A stretch of DNA of 64,000 nucleotides from Salinivirga cyanobacteriivorans (GTDB taxonomy: Bacteria > Bacteroidota > Bacteroidia > Bacteroidales > Salinivirgaceae), in contig NZ_CP013118.1 of assembly GCF_001443605.1 (NCBI RefSeq), positions 628,225-692,224 of the forward strand, written 5' to 3'. Below the pieces are notes generated by a model. That model made no database searches. It saw nothing but the letters and a program-made list of their open reading frames with translations, and was not told the DNA's origin. Below are positions 38,704-47,458 of the stretch, piece after piece. How positions within the stretch are numbered: the stretch's first letter is position 1; every line of letters begins with the position of its first letter. A program made the position numbers and the translations under genes.

Positions 38704-39783
38704 TTATTCGGCAAGATTATCCAATCCTCTTATGTAATCGTTCCATTGACCTATATCCACCCATGACTTTTCACTAACCGGAAAAACACCAACTTTTCTA
38801 TTCTGGCTTCTAACCTTTTCAATAAGTTCTGTAATATGAAAAAACTTTTTTTCCGGTATCTCCTGTAATAGATGGGGCTCTAGTACATACATGCCTGTAT
38901 TAACCATGAATGTTAGCTCAGGCTTCTCCTGAATTTCTGTAAGTAATCCGTTTTCAGCGGTTCTGAGTGTTCCATAAGGGATAGGATAATGCTTTAATCC
39001 ACCTACAATGGTTAACTCGTTTTTATTGGTTTTATGATATTCAAAAATCTCGGTATAATCCTGATCAATAAGTATATCGCAGTTTGAAACAAAAAATGTT
39101 TCATTAATTTTATCTTTTAAATAAAAAAGACTTCCTGCTGTACCAAAAAAATCATCTTCAATAATATAATTCACATTATACGGACCTGGCTCTAAACTGT
39201 TAAAATATTGCTCTATAAGCTCATATTTATAGTTAACTGTTAAATAAACATCTTTCACCCCCACTTTACTAAACCGATCGATTATTTTCTCAATAATTGG
39301 TTTTTCTCCTACAGGAACCAAAGCTTTAGGGATCACATTTGTTAATGGTTTTAACCTGGTTCCTTTCCCTCCCGCCATAATTACAACTGGACAATCGATT
39401 TTCTGTGATGTGGTTCCTTTGCTAAGACCAGTAATTTCATCTCCAAAATGAATTTTTATAATATCGCCAGCATCATTTATCACCGGCATAAATTCCACTT
39501 TTTTCTCAATAATGAGGTTTTTTATTTCGTCGAAACTATCATGTTCATGCGCAACATTAACCTTATGCCTCGGCCTAAGAATATCCGCGATATTGGTCTG
39601 TATTGGTTTTCCTTTTATAAGTGCTCGCTGAATATCACCAATACTCAACATACTATGATATTTTGATTTCTTTAATACAATTAAAAGTTTGGTTTTAACT
39701 GTATCCATTTGTTTTATGGCAGCCAACATGGAACTTGATAGCTCTATTGATAAATCAGAAACTTTTGGATGCGATTGATTCAT
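38704..39783 (-). CDS. ptmE: PtmE-like sugar-1-phosphate nucleotidyltransferase with CBS domains
   Basis: About 359 residues from the ATG at 39783; an upstream TTG at 39804 is the alternative. Residues about 10-120 form a CBS pair. Residues about 130-359 form a nucleotidyltransferase with VVIMAGGKGTRLKPLTN, IPKALVPVGEKPIIE and FFVSNCDILIDQDY. This fusion is the layout of PtmE, the glucosamine-1-phosphate guanylyltransferase of the Campylobacter legionaminic acid route. It would supply GDP-sugar to LegB. The CBS pair may allow nucleotide feedback control. It is the first gene of the minus-strand block. Confidence 0.83.
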   Translation of the reverse strand: MNQSHPKVSDLSIELSSSMLAAIKQMDTVKTKLLIVLKKSKYHSMLSIGDIQRALIKGKPIQTNIADILRPRHKVNVAHEHDSFDEIKNLIIEKKVEFMPVINDAGDIIKIHFGDEITGLSKGTTSQKIDCPVVIMAGGKGTRLKPLTNVIPKALVPVGEKPIIEKIIDRFSKVGVKDVYLTVNYKYELIEQYFNSLEPGPYNVNYIIEDDFFGTAGSLFYLKDKINETFFVSNCDILIDQDYTEIFEYHKTNKNELTIVGGLKHYPIPYGTLRTAENGLLTEIQEKPELTFMVNTGMYVLEPHLLQEIPEKKFFHITELIEKVRSQNRKVGVFPVSEKSWVDIGQWNDYIRGLDNLAE

Positions 39784-40140
39784 ATGTTTATTTTTAATTC
39801 TCAATGGACATTACCTGTCCCGATGAAACCGGGATGGAACCTCCTATTACCTGTTTTACAGCTTTTTAACTGTAATACTCCAAATAATCATGTTCGTGTA
39901 TGTTTAAATGGTTAAACATGGAGGTTTCATTATATATATATTTTTTTTGCAGGTCTTTCAATATAACAAAAGCGGCCTATTCTAAATCTAATTTATACAA
40001 ATATAAATTCAAAAGCTCAAATACCACCTTAAATGTGATAAATCCACAAAATAAAAAAGGTAAATTAAAATGATGTTCGGATATTTCACAAAAAAAATGT
40101 ATGTTCGTTTTGCGAAAATAGAAATAAAAGAGCATACAAA
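39784..40140. promoter_or_regulatory. Divergent intergenic region between ptmE and yfhO
   Basis: About 357 bp that must hold promoters for both flanking genes. A short hairpin TCCCGATGAAACCGGGA lies at about 39816-39832. An AT-rich run (TATATATATATTTTTTTT) is near 39935. The plus-strand stretch TATGTTCG near 40099 is one mismatch from the -7 consensus. No gene or RNA was recognised. Confidence 0.35.
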
Positions 40141-42573
40141 ATGGAAAAGCAAAACATGCAACAAATATTAAAGCGTATTTTCCCACATGTGGTGGCTGTA
40201 GGTTTATTTCTCATAATTTCTTATGCCTACTTTTCGCCCCAACTAGAGGGGAAAAAACTTCAATCTGGTGATGTTGCCAATTTTAAGGGAGCGGCAAAAG
40301 AAATCATGGATTACCGGGCCGAAACAGGTGAAGAAGCATTGTGGACCAACCGAATGTTTGGCGGCATGCCAGCTTACCTCATTTCAGTGAAAGTAAGAAC
40401 AAATGTTTTTTTGTATATCAATAAGCTTTTGCAAATAGGAGACAGACCTGCAAGTTATCTTTTTGTGTGCTTGCTTGGTTTTTATTTAGCCCTGCTGATT
40501 TTTGGCGTAAATCCATGGTTAAGCATGGCCGGAGCAATTGCATATGCTTTTTCATCGTATTTTTTCATAATTCTGGCAGCAGGGCACATGACAAAAGCGG
40601 TGGCCCTTACCTACATGCCTGCAGTTATTGCCGGGGTGTACAGTACTTATCGAAAGAAAATGTGGCTCGGGGCGGCAGTTACAGCACTTTTCCTGGGCCT
40701 GCAGATTAAGGCATCTCACCCCCAAATAACTTACTATACAGGCATGGCAGTGCTTATATTTGTAATTTTTGAATTCGTATCATCAATTCGAAAAAAACAA
40801 ATAACAAATTATCTTAAAAAATCAGCCCTGTTACTTGGCGTGGCAGTGCTGGCTCTGGGTAGTGATATTCCTCACCTCTGGATGACCTATGAATACGGAG
40901 AATATTCAATTCGGGGTGAGTCAGAATTATCTGATAAAACCGGTAACCAAACTGCAGGGCTCGATAAAGATTACATTACCGCCTGGTCATATGGAGTTGA
41001 CGAAACACTTACCGTACTGATTCCTAACTTTATGGGAGGGTCTTCGCATGGCAGCCTTGATAAGGACTCAGAAACCTACAAATGGCTCACCGGAATGACA
41101 AGTCCGGCACAAGCAAGACAATACATTAAAGCGCTACCGCTGTATTATGGAGATCAGCCTTTTACATCGGGGCCGGTTTATTTTGGGGCGGTGGTAATGC
41201 TGCTTTTTGTGTTTTCCCTTTTTGTATTGCGTGGTCCGGTTAAATGGTGGCTGATAGTTGCAACTCTGCTATCGCTATTTTTGGCCTGGGGGCGTAATTT
41301 CATGTGGTTTACTGATCTGTTTATCGAATACTTCCCGGGATACAATAAATTCAGAACGGTTAGTATGACTTTAGTTATTGCACAGGTTACTGTTCCGCTT
41401 ATGGGACTGCTGGCAATTAAAAAAATAATGGATGAAAAAATCAGCAAGGAAAAGATAATCGAATGGCTTAAATACTCACTCTATATCGTTGGTGGAATAG
41501 CATTAATTTTTTCGATATTCCCTGGCTTACTGACAGACTTTAGCAATCCGGCCGACCAGCAATCATTGCAAAACCAGGCATTTATAAATGCAATAGAGGC
41601 CGATCGAAAGAACCTGCTTCGTGGAGATGCTTTCCGCTCGTTGGTTTTTGTAATATTGACGGCTATTTTGCTATGGGCATTTGTAACAGAAAAGCTTAAA
41701 AGAACTTTCTTTTTTGCTGCCTTAGGGCTGTTATTTATTGTAGATATGTGGCCCGTCAACAAACGATACATCAACAATGATAATTTTGTGAAAGCACGCG
41801 AAATTAAGCAACCATATAAACCAAATACAGCTGACCAGCAAATACTCCAGGAAAATAGTATGCATTACCGGGTATTTAATACCACGGCCAGGCTCGATCA
41901 GGATGCACGCACCTCATATTTTCATAACAGCCTTGGTGGCTACCACGGAGCAAAAATGCAGCGCTACCAGGAAATGATTGACAGGCACATTGGGCAGGGC
42001 AACATGGATGTGATTAACATGCTAAATGCCAAATACTTTATTACTTCACAGAATAATCAGAAAATTGCGCAACGAAATCCGGGAGCCCTTGGCAATGCCT
42101 GGTTCGTAAATAAAGTAAAACTCGTAGAAAACGCTGATGCAGAAATTGCCGCACTAAACGACTTTGATCCGACGAAAACGGCCATTGTTGACCAACGTTT
42201 CAGCAACCATGTAGCTGACTCATACGCAATTGACTCTGCAGCAAGCATCAAACTTACCAGCTACAGCCCTAAAAAACTGGAATACAAAACCAAATCAAAA
42301 ACAAAGCAGCTGGCGGTATTCTCTGAAGTATATTACCCTGCAGGTTGGGAAGCTTCCATTGATGGAAAGCCTGCAAAACACATTCGTGTTAATTACATAT
42401 TACGGGCGCTTGAAATACCAGCAGGCGAACACTCGGTTACATTCGAATTCAGACCACAATCATATTATGCCGGCCGCAATATTTCGCTGGCCAGTTCTAT
42501 AATTCTTATTTTATTTGTAATTGGGGTTTTCGGAGTTGAAATTCGCAGCTATTTTAGAAAAGAGAAAGAATAA
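40141..42573 (+). CDS. YfhO-family membrane protein (GT-C-like)
   Basis: 810 residues with a dozen or more transmembrane helices in the first two-thirds and a soluble C-terminal domain of about 200 residues (from roughly 580). The LIISYAYFSPQLEGKKLQSG start, WTNRMFGGMPAYLIS and SHPQITYYTGMAV are typical of YfhO proteins of Bacteroidota. YfhO relatives are GT-C-like, polyprenol-phosphate-sugar-dependent transferases or their accessory proteins; in Gram-positive bacteria one is needed for lipoteichoic acid glycosylation. It is monocistronic, with a terminator 24 bp after the stop. It is likely part of the glycan region by position. Confidence 0.88.
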   Translation: MEKQNMQQILKRIFPHVVAVGLFLIISYAYFSPQLEGKKLQSGDVANFKGAAKEIMDYRAETGEEALWTNRMFGGMPAYLISVKVRTNVFLYINKLLQIGDRPASYLFVCLLGFYLALLIFGVNPWLSMAGAIAYAFSSYFFIILAAGHMTKAVALTYMPAVIAGVYSTYRKKMWLGAAVTALFLGLQIKASHPQITYYTGMAVLIFVIFEFVSSIRKKQITNYLKKSALLLGVAVLALGSDIPHLWMTYEYGEYSIRGESELSDKTGNQTAGLDKDYITAWSYGVDETLTVLIPNFMGGSSHGSLDKDSETYKWLTGMTSPAQARQYIKALPLYYGDQPFTSGPVYFGAVVMLLFVFSLFVLRGPVKWWLIVATLLSLFLAWGRNFMWFTDLFIEYFPGYNKFRTVSMTLVIAQVTVPLMGLLAIKKIMDEKISKEKIIEWLKYSLYIVGGIALIFSIFPGLLTDFSNPADQQSLQNQAFINAIEADRKNLLRGDAFRSLVFVILTAILLWAFVTEKLKRTFFFAALGLLFIVDMWPVNKRYINNDNFVKAREIKQPYKPNTADQQILQENSMHYRVFNTTARLDQDARTSYFHNSLGGYHGAKMQRYQEMIDRHIGQGNMDVINMLNAKYFITSQNNQKIAQRNPGALGNAWFVNKVKLVENADAEIAALNDFDPTKTAIVDQRFSNHVADSYAIDSAASIKLTSYSPKKLEYKTKSKTKQLAVFSEVYYPAGWEASIDGKPAKHIRVNYILRALEIPAGEHSVTFEFRPQSYYAGRNISLASSIILILFVIGVFGVEIRSYFRKEKE

Positions 42574-42596
42574 TTTTTCGAAAACATACAAAATTT

Positions 42597-42627
42597 GCCG
42601 GATCTGCACATTACAGGTCCGGCTTTT
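42597..42627 (+). terminator. Intrinsic terminator of yfhO
   Basis: GCCGGA (42597-42602) pairs with TCCGGC (42618-42623) and is followed by TTTTG. It is placed 24 bp after the yfhO stop. The 200 bp from here to 42826 show nothing else of note. Confidence 0.7.
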
Positions 42628-42826
42628 GTTATTTATTACCCTTCTGTTTTCTTGCACATCATCTTACAGTGAATATCTTCTTTCTATTGCGCAGAAAGCT
42701 TTTAATGCTCCTCATTTGAATCGTTTTTATGGTACGATCAATCACTTCAGTGTGCTTATCTAATATCTACAGAATTTACAGAACATAAAAAGCATATATT
42801 CTATCTTTCTAATTCAGATTGCAACC

Positions 42827-43270
42827 CTAGTTATATTGTTCCATAATGGCTGGGGATTCACTAATCAAATGCCCGGCAATTTCATCCATTTTGGAAGCTT
42901 GCCAGAAGGATAAGTTTTCGTGCGCTTTTAAATATTTCATTGGAATAGGATGCGTACCAATCTCCACAGGAATATTGTAATAACTTTCTATGAACTCTTT
43001 AAATTTTCTCAAATGCGGGCATGGCGGGTAACCTACAACCATTCCCGTCGCAAGATGAATGACATCTGCTCCATTTTTTATCATTTCCTGGGGTGCGTAT
43101 TCAACATTGCCACCCGGACATCCGCCGCAATTTGTATATCCCACCAATTCAAGTTTTTCATTTTTAGGATACTTTGCAAACCCTCCGGTGTGCTCACGCA
43201 TTGATCGAAAACATTTTCCTCCCCCACACAATTTATATCTTGCACAAATTATAATACCTATTTTAGTCAT
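42827..43270 (-). CDS. CGGC-domain (cysteine-rich, metal-binding) protein
   Basis: 147 residues with Cys-rich motifs IIICARYKLCGGGKC, YTNCGGCPGGNVEY and VVGYPPCPHLRKF. These define the CGGC domain, a small putative metal- or Fe-S-binding domain found mainly in anaerobes. Function is unknown. The gene has a strong Shine-Dalgarno sequence (AAGGGAGG, five bases before the ATG), unlike almost every other gene here, and an upstream 14-bp palindrome. It is flanked by 200-550 bp non-coding DNA on both sides. These features suggest acquisition by transfer, possibly from a clostridial or deltaproteobacterial anaerobe; that is inference. Confidence 0.85.
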   Translation of the reverse strand: MTKIGIIICARYKLCGGGKCFRSMREHTGGFAKYPKNEKLELVGYTNCGGCPGGNVEYAPQEMIKNGADVIHLATGMVVGYPPCPHLRKFKEFIESYYNIPVEIGTHPIPMKYLKAHENLSFWQASKMDEIAGHLISESPAIMEQYN

Positions 43271-43275
43271 AATAA

Positions 43276-43283
43276 CCTCCCTT
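43276..43283 (-). promoter_or_regulatory. Strong Shine-Dalgarno sequence of the CGGC gene
   Basis: The minus strand reads AAGGGAGG, then TTATT, then the ATG at 43270. This is close to ideal anti-SD pairing and is unusual for this phylum, where most genes in the window have no such element. Confidence 0.75.
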
Positions 43284-43347
43284 AATTAATTACTAATTTT
43301 TACCAACCTTATTCATTTTACCTTTGATGCTTTATATCGAACAATTA

Positions 43348-43361
43348 TGAACCATGGTTCA
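43348..43361. promoter_or_regulatory. 14-bp perfect palindrome upstream of the CGGC gene
   Basis: TGAACCATGGTTCA is a perfect inverted repeat 78 bp before the CGGC ATG. It resembles the dyads bound by ArsR/SmtB-type metal sensors (TGAAC-GTTCA halves). No such regulator is in the window, so the role is speculative. Confidence 0.35.
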
Positions 43362-43629
43362 ATATAATAATTAATTATCAAAAGCCAATGAAAAAATTAT
43401 ATAACCATTAGAGCGGCAAACAAACTAAACACAGACAGCTCATAATAAGCTACATATACAAAAATAATTAAAACCATTACACCGGAAATTGAGCATCTCT
43501 AGCAAGAGTTGTAAAGCATTATTTATGCAGTTTCAGATTTTCTGAAAATTTATTATAAATACCTAAATGGGAATGAATCGACCTCAGATAAATTCAAAGA
43601 CGAATATCATAAGGGCTGATATATTACAA

Positions 43630-43684
43630 AAAAGGCTACTCAACTTACATCAAATATTAATTAATGTAAATGGAGCAGCCTTTT
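43630..43684. terminator. Long imperfect hairpin downstream of the FKBP operon
   Basis: A 21-bp stem (43630-43650 with 43664-43684) has three mismatches, an A-tract on the left and TTTT on the right end. It lies 140 bp beyond the last FKBP gene on the minus strand and is plausibly its terminator; a small stable RNA is an alternative. The rest of the 554-bp gap 43271-43824 shows no gene. Confidence 0.5.
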
Positions 43685-43824
43685 ACTGGTAAACGACCGG
43701 CATGGTGTCATATTTAAAATGACAATAAGTTGCATAGCAACGTTCTGAAAGTATTTTTTAACCCAGATATAAATAAAAGAGCAATACCAGGTTCGTTAAG
43801 TTAAGCTAACATAACAAGTAATAT

Positions 43825-44682
43825 TTAGTTCACTTTCTGGAGCTCTACATCGAAGACCAAGGTTGTAAACGGTGCAATATTGGCGCGGGGAAGCCCTTCC
43901 TCTCCATAAGCCAGTGGAGAAGGAATTAAAATAGTAGCCTTGCCACCGACTTTCATTTCCTGAACGCCTTTTTCCAGGCCTTCAATAACCTGATTGCTGC
44001 CTATTGTAAAAGTAAAAGGTTCACCCCGCTCGTATGAATTATCGAATGGACTACCATCTACAAAATAGCCAAGATAATCAACACTTACTTTATCACCGGG
44101 GGTTGGAGAAACTCCAGAGCCCTCTTCCAGCGTCTTTACAAAGTATCTGTTCAGGTGCACTGAATCTTGTATCCCCAGGCCTTTGGCAAAATGCTTTAAT
44201 GCAATTAATTCGCGCTTTCTGCCGCTAATCTGATTAAGCTGCCTTTCTCTTTCTACCTGATCCAGATCTTTAATATCGGCCAGGCGAATATCGAATCGTA
44301 GCTTATCGCCTTTCTTTAAAAATTCAGGGACATTCTGTTCTTCATCGAAGCGATAGTAATTAAGTGCATCGACCAAAAATGCCATTGAATCGCCTTCGTG
44401 CATAAATTTCAGCGCATCATTAATACCACCTTTGTATTTCGATTTTTCTACCTGCACCCGAAACATATTTGCACGTTTAAGGACACTATCATTTGGGGCC
44501 TTTATAGATATGCGCAAGGTTACTATATCGCCATTGCGGGGCGACAGGCCAACCTCAGACCGGTCAATAAACAAATAATCAAAACCTTTTTCATGAGTTT
44601 GAAACTCTTTACTTTTTCCTCCGCACGCCATCATTAGAGTGGTCAATGCAACGATTACAAGCGCATTAATAATACTCTTCAT
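43825..44682 (-). CDS. FKBP-type peptidyl-prolyl isomerase lipoprotein
   Basis: 285 residues. The signal peptide has lipobox TTLMMACGG, so it is lipid-anchored in the envelope. It has two FKBP-like modules: an N-terminal one (about 35-130) that has lost the hallmark residues and a C-terminal canonical FKBP domain (about 185-285) with DKVSVDYLGYFVDGSPFDNS, EGLEKGVQEMKVGGKATILI and PLAYGEEGLP. It should assist folding of exported proteins. It is the last gene of a DHH-FKBP-FKBP-FKBP series, 21 bp after its paralogue. Confidence 0.9.
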   Translation of the reverse strand: MKSIINALVIVALTTLMMACGGKSKEFQTHEKGFDYLFIDRSEVGLSPRNGDIVTLRISIKAPNDSVLKRANMFRVQVEKSKYKGGINDALKFMHEGDSMAFLVDALNYYRFDEEQNVPEFLKKGDKLRFDIRLADIKDLDQVERERQLNQISGRKRELIALKHFAKGLGIQDSVHLNRYFVKTLEEGSGVSPTPGDKVSVDYLGYFVDGSPFDNSYERGEPFTFTIGSNQVIEGLEKGVQEMKVGGKATILIPSPLAYGEEGLPRANIAPFTTLVFDVELQKVN

Positions 44683-44703
44683 TTTATCAAAAATTTTTAA
44701 AAA

Positions 44704-45582
44704 TTAAACTTGTTCTTCACGGGACCGAACCTGTATCAATTCCAATTCATAGATCACAGAAGTAAAGGGCGGTACAATTCCCGTGCTTGATCCATCGGCC
44801 CCCCAGGCCAAATCTGAGGGTAAAATTATGAGTGCTTTTTGCCCCTCACGCATCAAGCCAATGGCTTCCTCCATTCCTTCAATTACCTGCCATTCGGTAC
44901 CGTATACAAATTCAAAAGGTTGTTTTCTTTTTACAGTAGAATCAAAAAATTCGCCATTCAGGAACTTTCCTTCATAGTTAACGGTTACAATATCTCCTTT
45001 TTCCACTTTTTCTCCGTTTGATTGGTTCAGTGGAATAAAGTACATACCACTTTCAGTAGGTTTTATATCTATTTTTTGTTCTTCAATAAAATGACGCAAC
45101 ACGGTTTGTTCATATTCGCCAAAATCCTCAATCCATGCCAGGAACTCCTCTTTCTCACGTCTGTATTCTTTAGCAGAGCGAATCATGTGCATTCTGATAC
45201 CCACTTTCATGTTGCTGTTTTCCGGAATAAAAGAAGGTAATTGGGCATCTAATGTTTTGGAGAATAGTCCATCTGCACTTATTATAAAACTGGCGCTGTC
45301 ATCCTCGGCCAACATCATGAAGCACTCCTCAATACTGCCATCAAATTCAGATTTAGCCAATTGGAAAGTTCGCTTACCGCGGAAAAAAATACTATCATCC
45401 ATTGTTTGGTAAGCAATATCGGCTGTAATATAATCACCTGCTTCCGGTTTATGTCTGTCGTCGCCAAACATAAACAACCGATAATATATAGCACCATTAT
45501 TTGCCTTGCTATAATCGGGATATGGATTAGATTTACAGGCCAACAAGAATAGTAAAAGAATATAGATAACCCCTGACTTCAT
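44704..45582 (-). CDS. FKBP-type peptidyl-prolyl isomerase lipoprotein
   Basis: 292 residues with lipobox FLLACKS. It has the same two-module layout as the protein at 43825, and the FKBP core is at the C-terminus: GDIVTVNYEGKFLNGEFFDS, EGMEEAIGLMREGQKALIIL and SDLAWGADGSS. The two probably arose by tandem duplication and then diverged. It is 55 bp downstream of the GldI-like gene on the same strand, so it is probably co-transcribed. Confidence 0.9.
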   Translation of the reverse strand: MKSGVIYILLLFLLACKSNPYPDYSKANNGAIYYRLFMFGDDRHKPEAGDYITADIAYQTMDDSIFFRGKRTFQLAKSEFDGSIEECFMMLAEDDSASFIISADGLFSKTLDAQLPSFIPENSNMKVGIRMHMIRSAKEYRREKEEFLAWIEDFGEYEQTVLRHFIEEQKIDIKPTESGMYFIPLNQSNGEKVEKGDIVTVNYEGKFLNGEFFDSTVKRKQPFEFVYGTEWQVIEGMEEAIGLMREGQKALIILPSDLAWGADGSSTGIVPPFTSVIYELELIQVRSREEQV

Positions 45583-45637
45583 TTCTTTCGTTTCTGCAAT
45601 ATAGGAACAAAAATAGGTATTTTCAGATTGCGTTCAA

Positions 45638-46174
45638 CTATTTTTTCAAAGATTTTAGTCGCACTTCATAGATGATTGTGGATCTTGGTGGGATTTTTTT
45701 CTGGTCGCCCAATAAATGATGCGCCATGTATGGAGGCATAATAAATCGGGCACTGTCTCCCTGATGGAGTAATAACACACCTTCTTCAAGGCCACGCTCC
45801 ACGCCACCCTTTGATATTCTGAATTTCAAAGGTCCCGTTGAATCAGATGTGTAAGCGAGTTCACCACTAAGCAATCTTACTTTATAATCAAGTTTAGCAA
45901 TCTGGTTGGGTTTGGCTTTTTGCCCCCTTCCCTTTTCAATTATTTGGTACCATAACCCGGTACCGGTTACATTCATATCCCAGTTATTCGCTCTTATCAC
46001 ACCTACTATGCGCGAAGAGTCCCTGGCAACTAATCCTTTATTGGCCTCAATGAGTTTCTTATTGTACTCTTTCCGCATGATTTGTTCTGCCTGTTTTTTT
46101 TCATGGTAATTATTTTTACATGATGACAGGGCAAAAAGGAGCAATATTGCAGCAGCTAAATATCTAAAATTCAT
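45638..46174 (-). CDS. GldI-like FKBP-type peptidyl-prolyl isomerase lipoprotein
   Basis: About 178 residues from the ATG at 46174, which gives a clean signal peptide and lipobox LFALSSCKN; the longer frame to 46201 adds a basic extension. It overlaps the end of the DHH gene by 11 bp. The single FKBP domain lacks several canonical residues (KPNQIAKLDYKVRLLSGE; GVERGLEEGVLLLHQGD). The length and layout match GldI, a periplasmic isomerase needed for gliding and T9SS function in flavobacteria. A role in T9SS protein folding is an inference. Confidence 0.8.
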   Translation of the reverse strand: MNFRYLAAAILLLFALSSCKNNYHEKKQAEQIMRKEYNKKLIEANKGLVARDSSRIVGVIRANNWDMNVTGTGLWYQIIEKGRGQKAKPNQIAKLDYKVRLLSGELAYTSDSTGPLKFRISKGGVERGLEEGVLLLHQGDSARFIMPPYMAHHLLGDQKKIPPRSTIIYEVRLKSLKK

Positions 46175-47177
46175 TATAGTACGCTTTAACTTTTTCTTCA
46201 AATTCTTTTAAAGTATCAGAAAGATTTTTGTGAGATTTGCCACCTGCAGCATTGAGGTGTCCACCTCCGTTAAAAAACTGCGTCGAAAATTCGTTAGCAG
46301 CAAAATTACCTTTAGAACGAAATGAAATCTTTACATATTCTGCCTTTTCAATAAAAAAAGCTGTGAATTTAATTCCTGCTATCGATAAAGGATAATTTAC
46401 AAAGCCTTCGGTATCGCCTGGTTGATAATTGTAATCAGCTAAATCTTTTCGTGTTAAATAAGTGTATGCGGTGTGATATTCAGGGATGATTACCATACGA
46501 TTAGCCAACATGTGTCCGAGCAACTTCATGCGACTGGCAGCAAACTGCTGAAAAACCAACTCTGTGATACGATCCTTGTCGAAACCTATTTCGAGTAACT
46601 CCGCAATAGCCCTGAAGGTTGCGGATGATGACGCATTATAAGAAAAGGAACCTGTATCGGTGACTATCCCGGTATAAATACAGGAAGCCATTTCCCGGGT
46701 TAAAGGCAAATTGCCGCTTTCTTTTAAAATCCAGAAGAGTAATTCGGCTGTACTACTATAACGCGTGCTGCCTATTTGCAATCCTTCGTATTCCTTTACC
46801 TGTGGGTGATGGTCAAGCACCAATACCGGTAATGGCGGATTTTCAAGTGCGTAGGCCAGTTGATCCATGCGACCGGGCTCATTAAAATCAAGGCAGGCAA
46901 TGAGATCTGCAGTCTTCAGGTAAGCATCAAGTTCGGTCTTTGAAGCATTATGTTTTATTGATTTTGCACCGGGCATCCATGCCAACGACTCGGGGACTCG
47001 GTTGGCAATAAATATTTCGGATGCAATATTTCTTTTGCGTAGGGCCATTTGAAATGTAAGTACGCTTCCAAGGGCGTCTCCATCGGGATTCACATGAGTA
47101 AATATGGCCACCTCTTTTGTTTTTGAAAGCAGGTTGTTAAACGCCTTTATATCTGATTTTCTTATTATATTTTCCAC
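46164..47177 (-). CDS. DHH-family phosphoesterase (NrnA-like nanoRNase / pAp phosphatase)
   Basis: 337 residues. DHH motifs occur in order: FTHVNPDGDALGS, LIACLDFNEPGR, VLVLDHHPQ and GIVTDTGSFSY, with the C-terminal DHHA1 motif FNGGGHLNAAGG that binds the nucleotide. NrnA degrades short oligoribonucleotides and 3'-phosphoadenosine 5'-phosphate. pAp is the by-product of PAPS-dependent sulfotransferases such as the two encoded at 34580 and 36448. It is the first gene of the operon with the three FKBP genes. Confidence 0.92.
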   Translation of the reverse strand: MENIIRKSDIKAFNNLLSKTKEVAIFTHVNPDGDALGSVLTFQMALRKRNIASEIFIANRVPESLAWMPGAKSIKHNASKTELDAYLKTADLIACLDFNEPGRMDQLAYALENPPLPVLVLDHHPQVKEYEGLQIGSTRYSSTAELLFWILKESGNLPLTREMASCIYTGIVTDTGSFSYNASSSATFRAIAELLEIGFDKDRITELVFQQFAASRMKLLGHMLANRMVIIPEYHTAYTYLTRKDLADYNYQPGDTEGFVNYPLSIAGIKFTAFFIEKAEYVKISFRSKGNFAANEFSTQFFNGGGHLNAAGGKSHKNLSDTLKEFEEKVKAYYNEF

Positions 47178-47223
47178 TTCTATATGTTCAAAAATTATGC
47201 GCTGCTTGCTTTAAGCAAAACAT

Positions 47224-47231
47224 CAAATATA
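47224..47231 (-). promoter_or_regulatory. Promoter of the DHH-FKBP operon
   Basis: The minus strand reads TATATTTG (exact TAnnTTTG), 46 bases before the DHH ATG. A TTTC lies 19 bases upstream of it in place of the -33 TTTG, giving a plausible pair. Confidence 0.45.
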
Positions 47232-47458
47232 ATAACATTTAAACAGTATTGAAACCACTATTCCGGTTTTTAAATGAAGCTTATATTTTCAAAATAGCCT
47301 TTAGTTGCTGCATAATCTGGATTTTTATACACCTACATAAATAAAACCGGAATGAATTCTCATACAGAAAACATTCATAATAAAGGCATTGAAATTCATT
47401 TAAAAACTCTTAATTTTGGTATATTCGTCCATATGAGATTATTGTAAAGCTATACTTA

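Noticed and set aside
29692..39783. Complete legionaminic acid pathway
   Set aside because: Only PtmE, LegB and LegC are recognised; LegG, LegH, LegI and LegF are absent from the window.
42521..42763. 80-residue plus-strand open frame after yfhO
   Set aside because: It begins inside yfhO and runs through the terminator hairpin; composition gives no sign of a real protein.
43319..43332. Plus-strand TACCTTTG as a promoter in the 43271-43824 gap
   Set aside because: It points away from every gene in the gap; no plus-strand gene follows for over 4 kb.
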